DNA from: Mycolicibacterium crocinum | Lineage (GTDB): Bacteria > Actinomycetota > Actinomycetes > Mycobacteriales > Mycobacteriaceae | NCBI RefSeq assembly: GCF_022370635.2 | Contig: NZ_CP092362.2 | Location: 5,828,001-5,892,000 of the forward strand | Length of the DNA stretch: 64,000 bases | Direction of reading: 5' to 3' | Part shown: positions 8,109 through 16,602 of the stretch, piece after piece | Numbering within the stretch: the stretch's first letter is position 1 | Layout: every line of letters starts with the position of its first letter | The notes under the pieces: generated by a model | What the model was told of the DNA's origin: nothing | Databases searched by the model: none | The model's input: only the letters and a program-made list of their open reading frames with translations | Made by a program: the position numbers and the translations under genes

Positions 8109-10313
8109 GTGTTGGCGATCACGATCGAGCAGGAGCAGCTGGCCGAGGCCGTGACTCAGTTCGCGGCCCGGCACGCCCCGATCGACAAGACCCGGGCCGC
8201 GCTCGACTCGATCGCTGCAGGTGAATTGCCAACGTGGTGGGAGGAATTCATCGCCAACGGCTTCCACGCGGTGCACCTTCCCGAAGATGCCGGTGGCCAG
8301 GGCGGCACGCTCGCGGACACGGCCTGCGTCATCGAGGCGGCCGCGGCCGCGCTCCTGCCCGGCCCGCTGCTGAGCACGGTATCGGCCAGCGCCGTGGCGA
8401 GCCTGGCCGACGATTCCGCGGCGACCTTGGTGGCCGACCTTGCCGGTGGTGCGACGGCCGTGGTGGTGCTGCCGGAGGATTCCGGCGTCCGCGCCATGCC
8501 GGACGGCGAAGGGTGGCGGCTGACCGGTTCCATCGGTAGCACCCTGGGACTGCTTGCTGCACAACGGGTTCTGCTGGCCGCCCACGGTGAGGACGGCACC
8601 GAATTGTGGTTTGCGCTCGACGCCAGCTCCGGTCTTGCGCTTGAGCAGCAGCGCGGCACCGATCTGAGCACCGACGTCGGCACCCTCGCCCTCCAGGATT
8701 ACCCGGCACAGGCCCCGGTCACCGGGATCGACACCGAACGAGCACGTTGTGTCGTCGCCGCGCTCACGGCGTGTGCATCGGCCGGCACCGTGGGCAAGGG
8801 CGTCGAAACGGCCGTGAACTACATCCGCACCCGCGAGCAGTTCGGTAAGCCAGTCGGCTCGTTCCAGGCTCTGCAGCACAAGGCCGCCGTGCTGCTGGTG
8901 AACGCGGAGCTGGCGTCGGCGTCGGCATGGGATGCGGTCCGAGCGATCGACGAGAGCATCGACCAGCACCGGCTGGCCGCCGCGTCGGCAGCGCTGATGG
9001 CGGTCTGCGCGGGCCCCGACCTGATGCTCGACGCGCTGCTGATGTTCGGCGCCATCGGCTACACCTGGGAACACGACACCCACCTGTACTGGCGGCGGGC
9101 CACCAGTTTGGCCGCATCGGTGGGGTCGACTCCACGCTGGGCCCGTGAGGCGGGCGAACTGGCCCGCACGCTAAAGCGTTCGACGGCAATCAATCTCGGT
9201 GACGTCGAGTCGGAGTTCCGGGCCACGATCGCCGCGACACTCGATCAGGCGTCGGAGCTGGAGAACGAAACGCCGACCGATGATGCTCGGGCACCGGGGC
9301 TCGCCTACGGTTCGCAGCGCGACCTACTGGCCAAGGCTGGTCTGGTCGCTCCGCACCTGCCCGCCCCGTGGGGCATCGACGCATCTCCCGTGCAACAGGT
9401 GATCATCACCGAGGAGTTCGACAAGCGCGGGATGGTGCGGCCGTCGCTCAGTATCGCGGAATGGATTCTGCCGTCGATTCTCAACAGCGGAACCGATTCG
9501 CAGCGTGAACGATTCGCGTGGGACATGCTGCGCGGCACCAAGCGGTGGTGCCAGTTGTTCAGCGAGCCGGGTGCCGGCTCGGACCTCGCCACGCTGGTCA
9601 CCCGGGCCCAGAAGGTCGAAGGCGGCTGGCTGGTGAACGGACACAAGATCTGGACCTCGTCGGCACATGTCGCACAGTTCGGCGCGATGCTGGCCCGCAC
9701 GGACCCCGATGCGCCGAAACACCGTGGCATCAGTTACTTCTTGGTCGATATGTCATCGCCCGGGATCGAGATCAGCCCGATCAAGCAGGCCAGCGGTGAG
9801 TCCCATTTCAACGAAGTGTTTCTCACCGACGTCTTCATTCCCGACGACATGCTGGTCGGTGAGCCCGGCCACGGCTGGGATCTCGCGGTGGCGACCATGG
9901 CTGTCGAGCGCACGGCAATCAGCAACTACGTCACCATCGATCGCTCACAAGCGCTTCGGCGGATGGCCGACACCGACGGCCCCGATCACGACACGATCCT
10001 GCAGGCGCTCGGTGGGATCGAAGCCCACACGACTGCCATCAAGGCGATGGTTCTGCGTGAGACCTTGCGTCTGGTGCAAGGGCAGGGCCCCGGCCCGACC
10101 TCCAGCATCGCCAAGTACGCGATGGTGCTGCTGCTGCGCCGTGCCTCTACTGCAAACCTGGGGCTCACCGGACGCCTTGCGATGCTGGAGGATTCAGATC
10201 CTGCAGTGATCAAGCCCTACTTCGACATGCCGTCAGAGCTCATCGGCGGCGGCACGGCAGAGATTCAGCTCACGATCATCGCCTCGATGATCCTCGGCCT
10301 GCCACGGAAATAG
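8109..10313 (+). CDS. Double-length acyl-CoA dehydrogenase (FadE34-like fusion)
   Basis: 734 residues from a GTG start: two acyl-CoA dehydrogenase modules in tandem in one chain. The first (about 1-350) has degenerate motifs (VHLPEDAGGQGG, YIRTREQFGKPVGSFQALQH). The second (about 390-734) has the FAD/substrate motif LFSEPGAGSDLA and the C-terminal GGGTAEIQ. Mycobacterial FadE34 has the same single-chain layout, replacing the alpha2-beta2 acyl-CoA dehydrogenases of steroid side-chain catabolism. It should introduce an alpha,beta double bond in a bulky acyl-CoA. Its place between two amidohydrolases next to a KstR-like regulator supports a catabolic role. Confidence 0.9.
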   Translation: MLAITIEQEQLAEAVTQFAARHAPIDKTRAALDSIAAGELPTWWEEFIANGFHAVHLPEDAGGQGGTLADTACVIEAAAAALLPGPLLSTVSASAVASLADDSAATLVADLAGGATAVVVLPEDSGVRAMPDGEGWRLTGSIGSTLGLLAAQRVLLAAHGEDGTELWFALDASSGLALEQQRGTDLSTDVGTLALQDYPAQAPVTGIDTERARCVVAALTACASAGTVGKGVETAVNYIRTREQFGKPVGSFQALQHKAAVLLVNAELASASAWDAVRAIDESIDQHRLAAASAALMAVCAGPDLMLDALLMFGAIGYTWEHDTHLYWRRATSLAASVGSTPRWAREAGELARTLKRSTAINLGDVESEFRATIAATLDQASELENETPTDDARAPGLAYGSQRDLLAKAGLVAPHLPAPWGIDASPVQQVIITEEFDKRGMVRPSLSIAEWILPSILNSGTDSQRERFAWDMLRGTKRWCQLFSEPGAGSDLATLVTRAQKVEGGWLVNGHKIWTSSAHVAQFGAMLARTDPDAPKHRGISYFLVDMSSPGIEISPIKQASGESHFNEVFLTDVFIPDDMLVGEPGHGWDLAVATMAVERTAISNYVTIDRSQALRRMADTDGPDHDTILQALGGIEAHTTAIKAMVLRETLRLVQGQGPGPTSSIAKYAMVLLLRRASTANLGLTGRLAMLEDSDPAVIKPYFDMPSELIGGGTAEIQLTIIASMILGLPRK

Positions 10314-10332
10314 CCGGAAAGGACACAGCCCC

Positions 10333-11526
10333 ATGACCACTGCGCTTCCGTTCAAGTTCTTCGACTGTGACAACCACTATTACGAGGCCGAGGACGCATT
10401 CACGCGCTACATCGACCCGAAACTGAAGAAGCGTGCGATCCAGTGGGCGCAGCTTGACGGGCGGCAACGACTGTTGGTCGGCGGCAGGGTCAACCGGTTC
10501 ATCCCGAACCCGACGTTCGACCCGGTGGGTAAACCCGGTGCGCTCGACGAGTACTTCCGCGGCCGCAATCCCCGCGGTGCAGATCTGAACGCGCTGTTCG
10601 GCGAACTGGAGCCGATCCGGCCCGAATACCGCAACCGCGATGCGCGGCTGGAGGCGATGGACGCCCAGGGCATGCAGGGCTGCATCATGCTGCCGACCCT
10701 CGGCGTCGGGATGGAGCAGGCGTTGCTCCCCGACTTCGATGCGACGATCGCGACGTTCAAGGCGTTCAACCGCTGGCTCGACGAAGACTGGGGATTCGCC
10801 TATCAGGAGCGGATTTTCACCGCTCCCTACATCACCATGTGCCGGCCGGCCGACGCGGTGCGTGAACTCGAGTGGGCGCTCGAACGCGATGCCCGCTTCA
10901 TCGTGATGATCCCGGGGCCGATCACCACCGAGGTCGGGATGCGACCCCCCGGTGATCCGATGTTCGACGAGTTCTGGCAGCTGGCCAACGATTCCGGTAT
11001 CACGGTGTGCTACCACTCCGGTGAGACCTACTACTCGAAGTTCATGCCGGCGTGGGGTGAGTCGGACTACATGATGTCGTTCAACGCGCTGCTGGGCTTC
11101 CGCAGTCTGTTCAGTGGGGACGCGATCCAGGACACGTTCGCCAACCATCTGCACAACGGGTTGTTCCTGCGGTTCCCGAATCTGCGGATGGCGTGCATCG
11201 AGAGCGGCTCAACGTGGGTGTTCCATCTGTTCGAGAAGCTGACCAAGTCGTGGGGCCAGATCCCGTTCATCTATCGGGAGGATCCGCGGGAGACGTTCCG
11301 GCGCCACGTCTGGGTGTCACCGTTCTACGAGGACGAACTGGCCAGCCTGCTGAAGCTGATGGGTGACGACCACATCCTGATGGGTTCGGACTACCCGCAC
11401 GTCGAAGGTCTGGCCGAGCCGGCCTCCTACATCAAGGACCTGGAGAACTTCGACTACACGCCCGAGCAGTGCCGTAAGGTCATGCGGGACAACGGGATCG
11501 AGCTATCGGTCCGCCGGCCGGTGTAG
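10333..11526 (+). CDS. Amidohydrolase-2 family protein (397 aa)
   Basis: A second amidohydrolase-2 TIM-barrel protein, clearly distinct from the 289-residue one. Visible metal or active-site elements are FFDCDNHYYEAED at the N terminus (a DxH-like motif), CYHSGETYY in the middle and GSDYPHVEG near the end, which carries the conserved catalytic Asp. AAAGGA precedes the ATG. The family includes decarboxylases and C-C or C-N hydrolases. Three consecutive genes at 20 nt spacing or less suggest one transcript with the FadE gene. Confidence 0.88.
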   Translation: MTTALPFKFFDCDNHYYEAEDAFTRYIDPKLKKRAIQWAQLDGRQRLLVGGRVNRFIPNPTFDPVGKPGALDEYFRGRNPRGADLNALFGELEPIRPEYRNRDARLEAMDAQGMQGCIMLPTLGVGMEQALLPDFDATIATFKAFNRWLDEDWGFAYQERIFTAPYITMCRPADAVRELEWALERDARFIVMIPGPITTEVGMRPPGDPMFDEFWQLANDSGITVCYHSGETYYSKFMPAWGESDYMMSFNALLGFRSLFSGDAIQDTFANHLHNGLFLRFPNLRMACIESGSTWVFHLFEKLTKSWGQIPFIYREDPRETFRRHVWVSPFYEDELASLLKLMGDDHILMGSDYPHVEGLAEPASYIKDLENFDYTPEQCRKVMRDNGIELSVRRPV

Positions 11527-11535
11527 TCACGCTTC

Positions 11536-11820
11536 GTGAAGGTCGCCAAGGCCAGCCTGGTCGCGATGCTGCTGGAGGCCGGCGAGGAGAACGCCGCCGT
11601 TCTGCTCGCGCGCTCGACGCTGCCTGATGAGCTCGACACCGCCACCGATCTCGACGTCCTGCTCACGTTCGGGCTCGAAAGCGAGCAGGTCGACGAGATG
11701 GCTCGCATGGCGATCGGCGGGATCGAGCCGGACGACGTGAACACCCGCCGCCGGCGCGACCTGATGGACAAGACGATTTCCCGACGGTGGGCCGACCTCG
11801 TCGACCGCTGGCTGACCTAG
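11536..11820 (+). CDS. Small conserved-looking hypothetical protein
   Basis: A 94-residue acidic soluble protein from a GTG start 9 nt after the amidohydrolase stop. It has no signal peptide or membrane segment. It looks all-helical, with a charged C terminus (NTRRRRDLMDKTISRRWADL). I recognise no family. Codon use matches its neighbours and the close spacing suggests it is the last gene of the amidohydrolase-FadE operon. A 62-nt palindromic element starts 6 nt after its stop codon. Confidence 0.65.
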   Translation: MKVAKASLVAMLLEAGEENAAVLLARSTLPDELDTATDLDVLLTFGLESEQVDEMARMAIGGIEPDDVNTRRRRDLMDKTISRRWADLVDRWLT

Positions 11821-11826
11821 TGGTGT

Positions 11827-11888
11827 CGAGTGTGGGCCTCCTGCACGAAATCTTGCCAAAATCTCTGCATAGCACCCACAGTCGGCGG
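11827..11888. repeat. 62-nt palindromic intergenic element, copy A
   Basis: Begins CGAGTGTGGGCCTC and ends CACCCACAGTCGGCGG. The ends are imperfectly complementary (GTGGG...CCCAC) and the centre is variable. A second copy of exactly the same length with the same ends lies at 45088-45149. It starts 6 nt after a stop codon, so it may act in termination or mRNA stability. The remaining 11889-12011 before the SDR gene holds no feature I recognise. Confidence 0.6.
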
Positions 11889-12011
11889 AGGCTGCGCCGA
11901 TGACCGGAGAGTCGGCCGGGCAGACCATCGTCGTGATCGGCGGAAGCGCCTGTATGACGTGGTCTTCACTTTGGAGCGCTGAACCGGCGCAGGTGCGGCA
12001 AGGTATCCCTT

Positions 12012-12797
12012 GTGGATACCAACCTCACCGACAGAGTCGCCGTTGTGACGGGTGCGAGCAAGGGAATCGGTCTGGCCATCACCGAGACCCTGACCGCCGC
12101 GGGCGCGCACGTGATTGCCGGGGCGCGGCACAACACCGCCGAGCTCGAGGCGCTCGAAGCGGCCGGTCTGGCCACGTTCGTCGCCGCCGACCTGGCCACC
12201 CCCGAGGGGCCCCGCGCGGTGATCGAAGCCGCCGCGCAGCACGGTGGCATCGACATCCTGGTGAACAACGCCGGGGCGGTCACGCCGCGCTTCGACGGTC
12301 TGCTGTCGGTGACCGACGACGACTGGCTGGCGGGCTTGTCGGTGAACTTCCTGTCCGCCGTGCGGACCACCCGGGAGGCCATCCCGCACATGCTGCGCCG
12401 CGGCGGCGGATCGATCGTGATGATCGGTTCGGTCAACGCGACGCTGCCGGAATGGAACATCGTCGACTACGGCGCCGCCAAGGCGGCCCTGGCCAACTTC
12501 GCCAAGGCGGTCTCGAAGGAGTTCGGCCGCAACGGTATTCGCGTCAACACCATCAGTCCCGGGCCGGTCGCCACCCCGTTGTGGCTGGCTGATCAGGGGA
12601 TCGCCGCGCAGTTCGCGGCGGCCAGCGGGGCCACCCCCGACCAGGTCGTCGACTCCGTGGTCGCCGGTTCGGCCACCGGACGCTTCACCACCGCGCAGGA
12701 AGTCGCCGACCTCGCGCTCTTCCTCGCCGGTGACCGCTCGGCCAACATCACCGGTTCCGACTTCCGCATCGACGGTGGCTATGTCACCACCCTGTAA
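12012..12797 (+). CDS. SDR family oxidoreductase
   Basis: A 261-residue classical SDR from GTG at 12012. The cofactor motif is TGASKGIG (about residues 14-21), then NNAGA near 90 and the catalytic YGAAK near 152, with a serine in MIGSVNA upstream. The C terminus SDFRIDGGYV is typical. It is an NAD(P)-dependent oxidoreductase of unknown substrate. The alpha/beta hydrolase gene starts 15 nt after its stop, so the pair is probably co-transcribed. Confidence 0.9.
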   Translation: MDTNLTDRVAVVTGASKGIGLAITETLTAAGAHVIAGARHNTAELEALEAAGLATFVAADLATPEGPRAVIEAAAQHGGIDILVNNAGAVTPRFDGLLSVTDDDWLAGLSVNFLSAVRTTREAIPHMLRRGGGSIVMIGSVNATLPEWNIVDYGAAKAALANFAKAVSKEFGRNGIRVNTISPGPVATPLWLADQGIAAQFAAASGATPDQVVDSVVAGSATGRFTTAQEVADLALFLAGDRSANITGSDFRIDGGYVTTL

Positions 12798-12812
12798 TCC
12801 GCGAAGGGACTT

Positions 12813-13622
12813 ATGAGCACCAAACTCAATTCCGTCATCTTCATCCACGGTCTGTGGATCCACGCCACCGCATGGCAGCCGTGGCTGGACCTGTTCACCG
12901 AACGCGGGTATGCGGTATCGGCCCCGGGCTGGCCCGGTGATGGCGACACCGTCACCGAGACGCGTGACAACGCCGACGCCCTCAACGACATCGGAATCGA
13001 GGACATCGTCAACCACTATGTGGAGATCATCGACGCCGGCGGTAAGCACCAAGCCAAGCCCGTCGTGATCGGACATTCCTTCGGCGGCCTCATCGCTCAG
13101 GAGCTGCTCGCCGCGGGCCACGTCGCCGCGGCCGTCGCGATCGACCCGGCCCCCATCAAGGGCGTCAAGGCGCTGCCGCTGGCGCAATTGCGGTCGGCGT
13201 TCCCCGTACTCGGCAATCCGGCCAACCGGCACCGGACCGTGGCACTGAACGCCAAGCAGTTCCGCTACGCGTTCGGCAACACCCTGACCGAGCAGGAAAG
13301 CGATGAGCTGCACGACAAGTGGACGATTCCCGGCCCTGGTCGCCCGCTGTTCGAGGATGCCACCGCCAATTTCCACCGGGACTCGCCGGCCAAGGTCGAC
13401 ACTCACCTCATCGATCGCGGTCCACTACTGCTGACGTCGGGAACCGAAGACCACACGGTGCCGCTGAAGGTCACCAAGGAGGTGTACGGCCTCTACGAGA
13501 AGGGTGGATCCGACACCGAATTCCGCGAGTTCGACGGTCGTGGTCACTCGTTGACCATCGACGCCGGATGGCGTGACGTGGCCGACGTGGCCCTGGAATG
13601 GCTGGCGAGGAAGGGCTTCTGA
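12813..13622 (+). CDS. Alpha/beta hydrolase
   Basis: A 269-residue soluble alpha/beta hydrolase. The oxyanion region is FIHGLWIHATAW, the nucleophile elbow is GHSFGG (about residues 88-93), the acid lies in SGTEDHTVP, and the catalytic His in FDGRGHSLTID. No signal peptide is visible. The start is ATG, with GAAGGGA upstream. It forms a probable two-gene unit with the preceding SDR. The family covers esterases, lipases and C-C hydrolases; the substrate is unknown. Confidence 0.88.
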   Translation: MSTKLNSVIFIHGLWIHATAWQPWLDLFTERGYAVSAPGWPGDGDTVTETRDNADALNDIGIEDIVNHYVEIIDAGGKHQAKPVVIGHSFGGLIAQELLAAGHVAAAVAIDPAPIKGVKALPLAQLRSAFPVLGNPANRHRTVALNAKQFRYAFGNTLTEQESDELHDKWTIPGPGRPLFEDATANFHRDSPAKVDTHLIDRGPLLLTSGTEDHTVPLKVTKEVYGLYEKGGSDTEFREFDGRGHSLTIDAGWRDVADVALEWLARKGF

Positions 13623-13705
13623 CGCTGCGGTCTGACAGCGCCGGGATGCATTCCGCGGTCACCGGCGTTCTCCGATGCAGAACGGGTTGACGACGGAGGG
13701 ACGCG

Positions 13706-14359
13706 ATGTACGACCTCGAGAACGCGATCCGTGACCGCCGGTCCATCCGCTTGTTCCTCCGCGACAAGCCGGTGCCTCGGGAACTCGTCACCGAATCACT
13801 GGAGCTGGCGATCCGCGCTCCGTCGAACTCCAATGTGCAGCCGTGGCATGTGATCTTCGCGTCCGGCCCGGTGCGGGATCGCCTGGCCGAGGCGCTGCTC
13901 GAGCAGGCTGACATCGAGGCTCCGAACGTGCCCGAACTGCCGGAGTCGTTTGCGCACCTGCGCCGTGAGCTGGGCGCACTGGTGTACGGGACGATGGGTG
14001 TCGCGCGCGACGATGCCGAAGCCAGACGCCTTGCCGTCCTGCGTAATTGGGAGTTCTTCCGCGCACCCGTGGCCGGCATCGTCTGCATGCACCGCGACCT
14101 GGGTTATGTCGACGCCGTCGGTGTCGGCATGTTCCTGCAGACCTTCCTGCTCGCGCTCACCGCACGCGGCTTGGGCAGTTGCGTGCAGGTCTCGGTCGCC
14201 GGCTATCCCGATGTGCTGCGCGAACAGCTGGGGATCGGCGAGGAGATGCGCATTCTGTGCGGTGTCTCGATCGGCTATCCCGATCCGGAGTTCGCGTGCA
14301 ATCAGCTGATCGTGCCGCGCAATCCGCTCGAGAACAACGTCGTGTTCATCGACAGCTGA
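13706..14359 (+). CDS. Nitroreductase-family flavoprotein
   Basis: A 217-residue FMN-dependent nitroreductase-like protein. The N-terminal FMN-binding arginines (AIRDRRSIRLF) and the RAPSNSNVQPWH motif are typical, and the C-terminal part ends in a GYPDPEF motif. It probably reduces nitroaromatics, quinones or enones using NAD(P)H. GGAGGGA precedes the ATG. Its stop codon abuts the stop of the minus-strand DUF1906 gene with no intervening base. Confidence 0.9.
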   Translation: MYDLENAIRDRRSIRLFLRDKPVPRELVTESLELAIRAPSNSNVQPWHVIFASGPVRDRLAEALLEQADIEAPNVPELPESFAHLRRELGALVYGTMGVARDDAEARRLAVLRNWEFFRAPVAGIVCMHRDLGYVDAVGVGMFLQTFLLALTARGLGSCVQVSVAGYPDVLREQLGIGEEMRILCGVSIGYPDPEFACNQLIVPRNPLENNVVFIDS

Positions 14360-15115
14360 TCAGCGGGCGAGATCCCACTGGCCGAAGTCCGGCGCCAACA
14401 CGTCGTCGACGTCGACGCTGACTCCGTCGATGATCGCGCCTGGGTCGGACGCGGTGACGACCTCACGTTGGAACAACACCGCGGCGGGTTCGCGGGCACC
14501 CCCCGACCATGCTTTGGTCTGCCAGGCCCAGCGATGGCCGGGACTCGTGGAATGACCGACCACGCCGTCGCCGATCGCCCATCCGAGTTGACGGGCACCG
14601 CCGTACATCCCGGTGCGCTCGACACCGAGCACCGAGTTGATACCCCGGAACCATTGGACCGCTGTGCTTTTCCACGTGTCGGCGTTGATGTCCTCGTCGA
14701 CGCTGAAGAAGATCGGCGCCGAATTCGGTCCACCCGCCGCGCCGTGAATCCGCAGCGCGGTCTGGGCGTCGGCCACGCCGCCGTCGAAGGCGCGGGTGAA
14801 ATCCGAGGGTGTGGGCCAGCCGGGCTTACCGAACTGGTAGCAGCTGACGACATGCAGCCCGGCCGCAATGAGTCCGTCGGTGTAGTCGCGGGTGACCGGC
14901 TTGAAATCGAAGGTGGCGCCCGGCCGCAGCTCGGACACGTAGACCAGAGCCCCGTCGTAGCCGGCGGCCTTGATCTGCTCGGGCGAAACCAGCTGCACCG
15001 CGAAATCGATCAGCCGCAGCCCCTCGGCGGATGCCTTCGGCGCACCGAGGGCAGCGGCACCGGCCAGCGCCGTGAGCGCATACCGGAAGACGTCGCGCCG
15101 GGTCGGCTCCATCAC
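14360..15115 (-). CDS. Tat-exported DUF1906 glycoside-hydrolase-like protein
   Basis: 250-251 residues (GTG 15115 or ATG 15112) with a twin-arginine leader, MEPTRRDVFRYALTALAG, followed by an Ala-rich cleavage region. The mature part is a DUF1906 TIM-barrel domain like mycobacterial Rv2525c: LRLIDFAVQ at the start, FFSVDEDIN carrying acidic residues, and WAWQTKAWSG. This family is thought to act on cell-wall glycans. The start overlaps the stop of an L,D-transpeptidase-like gene (GTGATGG), so two envelope proteins are made together, one exported by Tat and one by Sec. Confidence 0.85.
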   Translation of the reverse strand: MMEPTRRDVFRYALTALAGAAALGAPKASAEGLRLIDFAVQLVSPEQIKAAGYDGALVYVSELRPGATFDFKPVTRDYTDGLIAAGLHVVSCYQFGKPGWPTPSDFTRAFDGGVADAQTALRIHGAAGGPNSAPIFFSVDEDINADTWKSTAVQWFRGINSVLGVERTGMYGGARQLGWAIGDGVVGHSTSPGHRWAWQTKAWSGGAREPAAVLFQREVVTASDPGAIIDGVSVDVDDVLAPDFGQWDLAR

Positions 15116-15774
15116 GACCGCGCCGTGATGAGCGAGGGTTCACCGACCCCGATGGTGATCTGCGGGTTGGCCGCGGGGTCAAGCCAATTCAGTATCGACT
15201 TCATTTCGTCGCGGCCGATGGCAATGCAGCCCCACGTGGGATTGCCGTCGGTCACGTGCAGGAAAATCCCGGCCACCTTGCCCGGAATGCGTTGGGGGTT
15301 GGACGTGATGTTCACCGCGTAGTCGTAGACCGGTCCCGAGTCGTAGAGGTTCTCCGCGATGCCCGACGGCTGGGCCGCGGTCCGCACGTGGGTGTTGTAC
15401 GTCGGGGACTTGCCGTCCTCGTCCCACCAGTCCTGGTTGGTGGCCTGGAAATAAGGCATCTTCGTGCCCGGGTTGGGCTCACGGCCGAAGGCCTGGTCGA
15501 ATCCGAAGGTGCCCTCCGGGGTGCGGTAGACGCCGTCGGCCGGGGCGCCGACGCCCAATTCGCCGACCTTGGCCGGCGTGGGACCCAGCACAACCTTCCA
15601 GTCCTGCCCGACCCGCTGGAAGGCGGTCAGCGTGCCGGTGGTGGAGTTGGCGGCGGGCACGCCGACGACGATCCATTGCGAGGTCTCCGGTGCGGCGCTC
15701 GCCGGTGGGGCCAGGAGCACACTCAGAAGCAGGGCTAGGCCGATTCGCACCACGAGGCTCGCCACGGCGTTCAT
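15112..15774 (-). CDS. Exported L,D-transpeptidase-like (YkuD) protein
   Basis: A 220-residue exported protein with an N-terminal signal peptide (hydrophobic core LALLLSVLLAPPASAAP). The catalytic region reads FLHVTDGNPTWGCIAI, matching the His...Gly-Cys core of YkuD/ErfK L,D-transpeptidases; the cysteine is the nucleophile. It resembles the short mycobacterial Rv0309-type proteins and lacks the Ig-like domains of LdtMt2. A role in peptidoglycan or envelope modification is likely, but transpeptidase activity is not certain. The stop is shared with the start of the DUF1906 gene. Confidence 0.82.
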   Translation of the reverse strand: MNAVASLVVRIGLALLLSVLLAPPASAAPETSQWIVVGVPAANSTTGTLTAFQRVGQDWKVVLGPTPAKVGELGVGAPADGVYRTPEGTFGFDQAFGREPNPGTKMPYFQATNQDWWDEDGKSPTYNTHVRTAAQPSGIAENLYDSGPVYDYAVNITSNPQRIPGKVAGIFLHVTDGNPTWGCIAIGRDEMKSILNWLDPAANPQITIGVGEPSLITARS

Positions 15775-15832
15775 CGTAACTGCAGCATGGGGGCGATTCG
15801 GTGCAGCGAAATGGCCTTACACCCGGGTTCAG

Positions 15833-15850
15833 CAGTACTGGACCGTACTG
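15833..15850 (+). promoter_or_regulatory. Candidate autoregulatory operator of tetR (GTAC-type)
   Basis: CAGTAC (15833-15838) and GTACTG (15845-15850) form a perfect 6-bp inverted repeat with a 6-nt spacer, and CAGTACTG is itself palindromic. The core GACCGTAC (15841-15848) recurs upstream of mmpS and, with one change, upstream of mmpL. It lies 25-42 nt before the TetR start, so self-repression is likely. Confidence 0.5.
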
Positions 15851-15874
15851 CCGTACGCGCTCTATGGTGAGCGC

Positions 15875-16471
15875 GTGACCAAGATTGCCGACTACGAGGC
15901 GGAATCGTCGCCGTGGTCGCCGCGCGAAGCGGAGCTGCTGGCTGCCACGCTGCAGCTGCTGCAGCTGCATGGATACGAGCGGCTGACTGTCGACGCTGTC
16001 GCGGCGACCGCGAAAGCGAGCAAGGCCACGGTGTATCGGCGCTGGCCGTCGAAGGGTGAGCTGGTCTTGGCGGCCTTCATCGAAGGCGTTCGCTGCAAGG
16101 CGGTGCGGCCCGACACCGGAAGCCTGCGGGAGGACTTGCTGAGCCTCGGCGATGCCATTACCGAACACGCGGACGAACACTCCGCCACCATCCGGGCGGT
16201 GATGGTGGAGGTCTCCCGCGACCCCGCACTCCGCGAGGCCATGCAGCATCAGTTCCTCGACCAGCGCAAGGCCTTGATCGAGTCGGTCCTGCAGCACGCC
16301 GTCGACCGCGGTGAGATCAAAGCGGAGGCGATCACCGAGGAACTCTGGGATCTGCTGCCCGGCTACCTGATCTTCCGGTCGATCGTCCCCAACCGGCCGC
16401 CCAACCGGCAGACCGTGCGGGCGCTCGTGGACAACGTCATCATCCCCAGCCTCACCCGTCCTATCAGCTAG
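15875..16471 (+). CDS. TetR-family regulator adjacent to mmpL
   Basis: 198 residues from GTG at 15875; the frame is open upstream but that part is unlike TetR proteins. The N-terminal helix-turn-helix is LTVDAVAATAKASKATVYRR followed by WPSKGELVLAA, typical of TetR_N. The C-terminal ligand domain (HSATIRAVMVEVSRDP) resembles the AefR/TetR_C group. It sits directly upstream of an mmpL gene in the same direction, as in the mycobacterial Rv0452-mmpS4-mmpL4 arrangement. It probably represses the transporter genes through the GTAC-rich sites at 15833, 16498 and 44153. Confidence 0.88.
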   Translation: MTKIADYEAESSPWSPREAELLAATLQLLQLHGYERLTVDAVAATAKASKATVYRRWPSKGELVLAAFIEGVRCKAVRPDTGSLREDLLSLGDAITEHADEHSATIRAVMVEVSRDPALREAMQHQFLDQRKALIESVLQHAVDRGEIKAEAITEELWDLLPGYLIFRSIVPNRPPNRQTVRALVDNVIIPSLTRPIS

Positions 16472-16497
16472 AACGAAGTGTTGCCTGCGGCGATCCA

Positions 16498-16520
16498 GTA
16501 CCGTACCGTACCGTACCGTC
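16498..16520 (+). promoter_or_regulatory. Tandem GTACC repeats upstream of mmpL
   Basis: Four consecutive GTACC units followed by GTC, then TAGAG. The last 13 bases (16508-16520) match the reverse strand of the site before mmpS at 44153-44165 with one change. It lies 83-105 nt before the mmpL start. A TetR operator is the likeliest reading. Confidence 0.5.
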
Positions 16521-16602
16521 TAGAGCGATCAGCCCCTGCTGACCGGGAAACGATCTCTCCCCGCCAAGTAATCGTGTTCGCCGGTTATCGAAAGGCCAAC
16601 GG

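Noticed and set aside
11817..13406. 529-codon minus-strand frame across the SDR and hydrolase
   Set aside because: It runs through two plus-strand genes with intact catalytic motifs and has no domain.
16498..16520. GTACC repeats as the start of a CRISPR array
   Set aside because: 5-bp direct repeats without spacers, and no cas gene.
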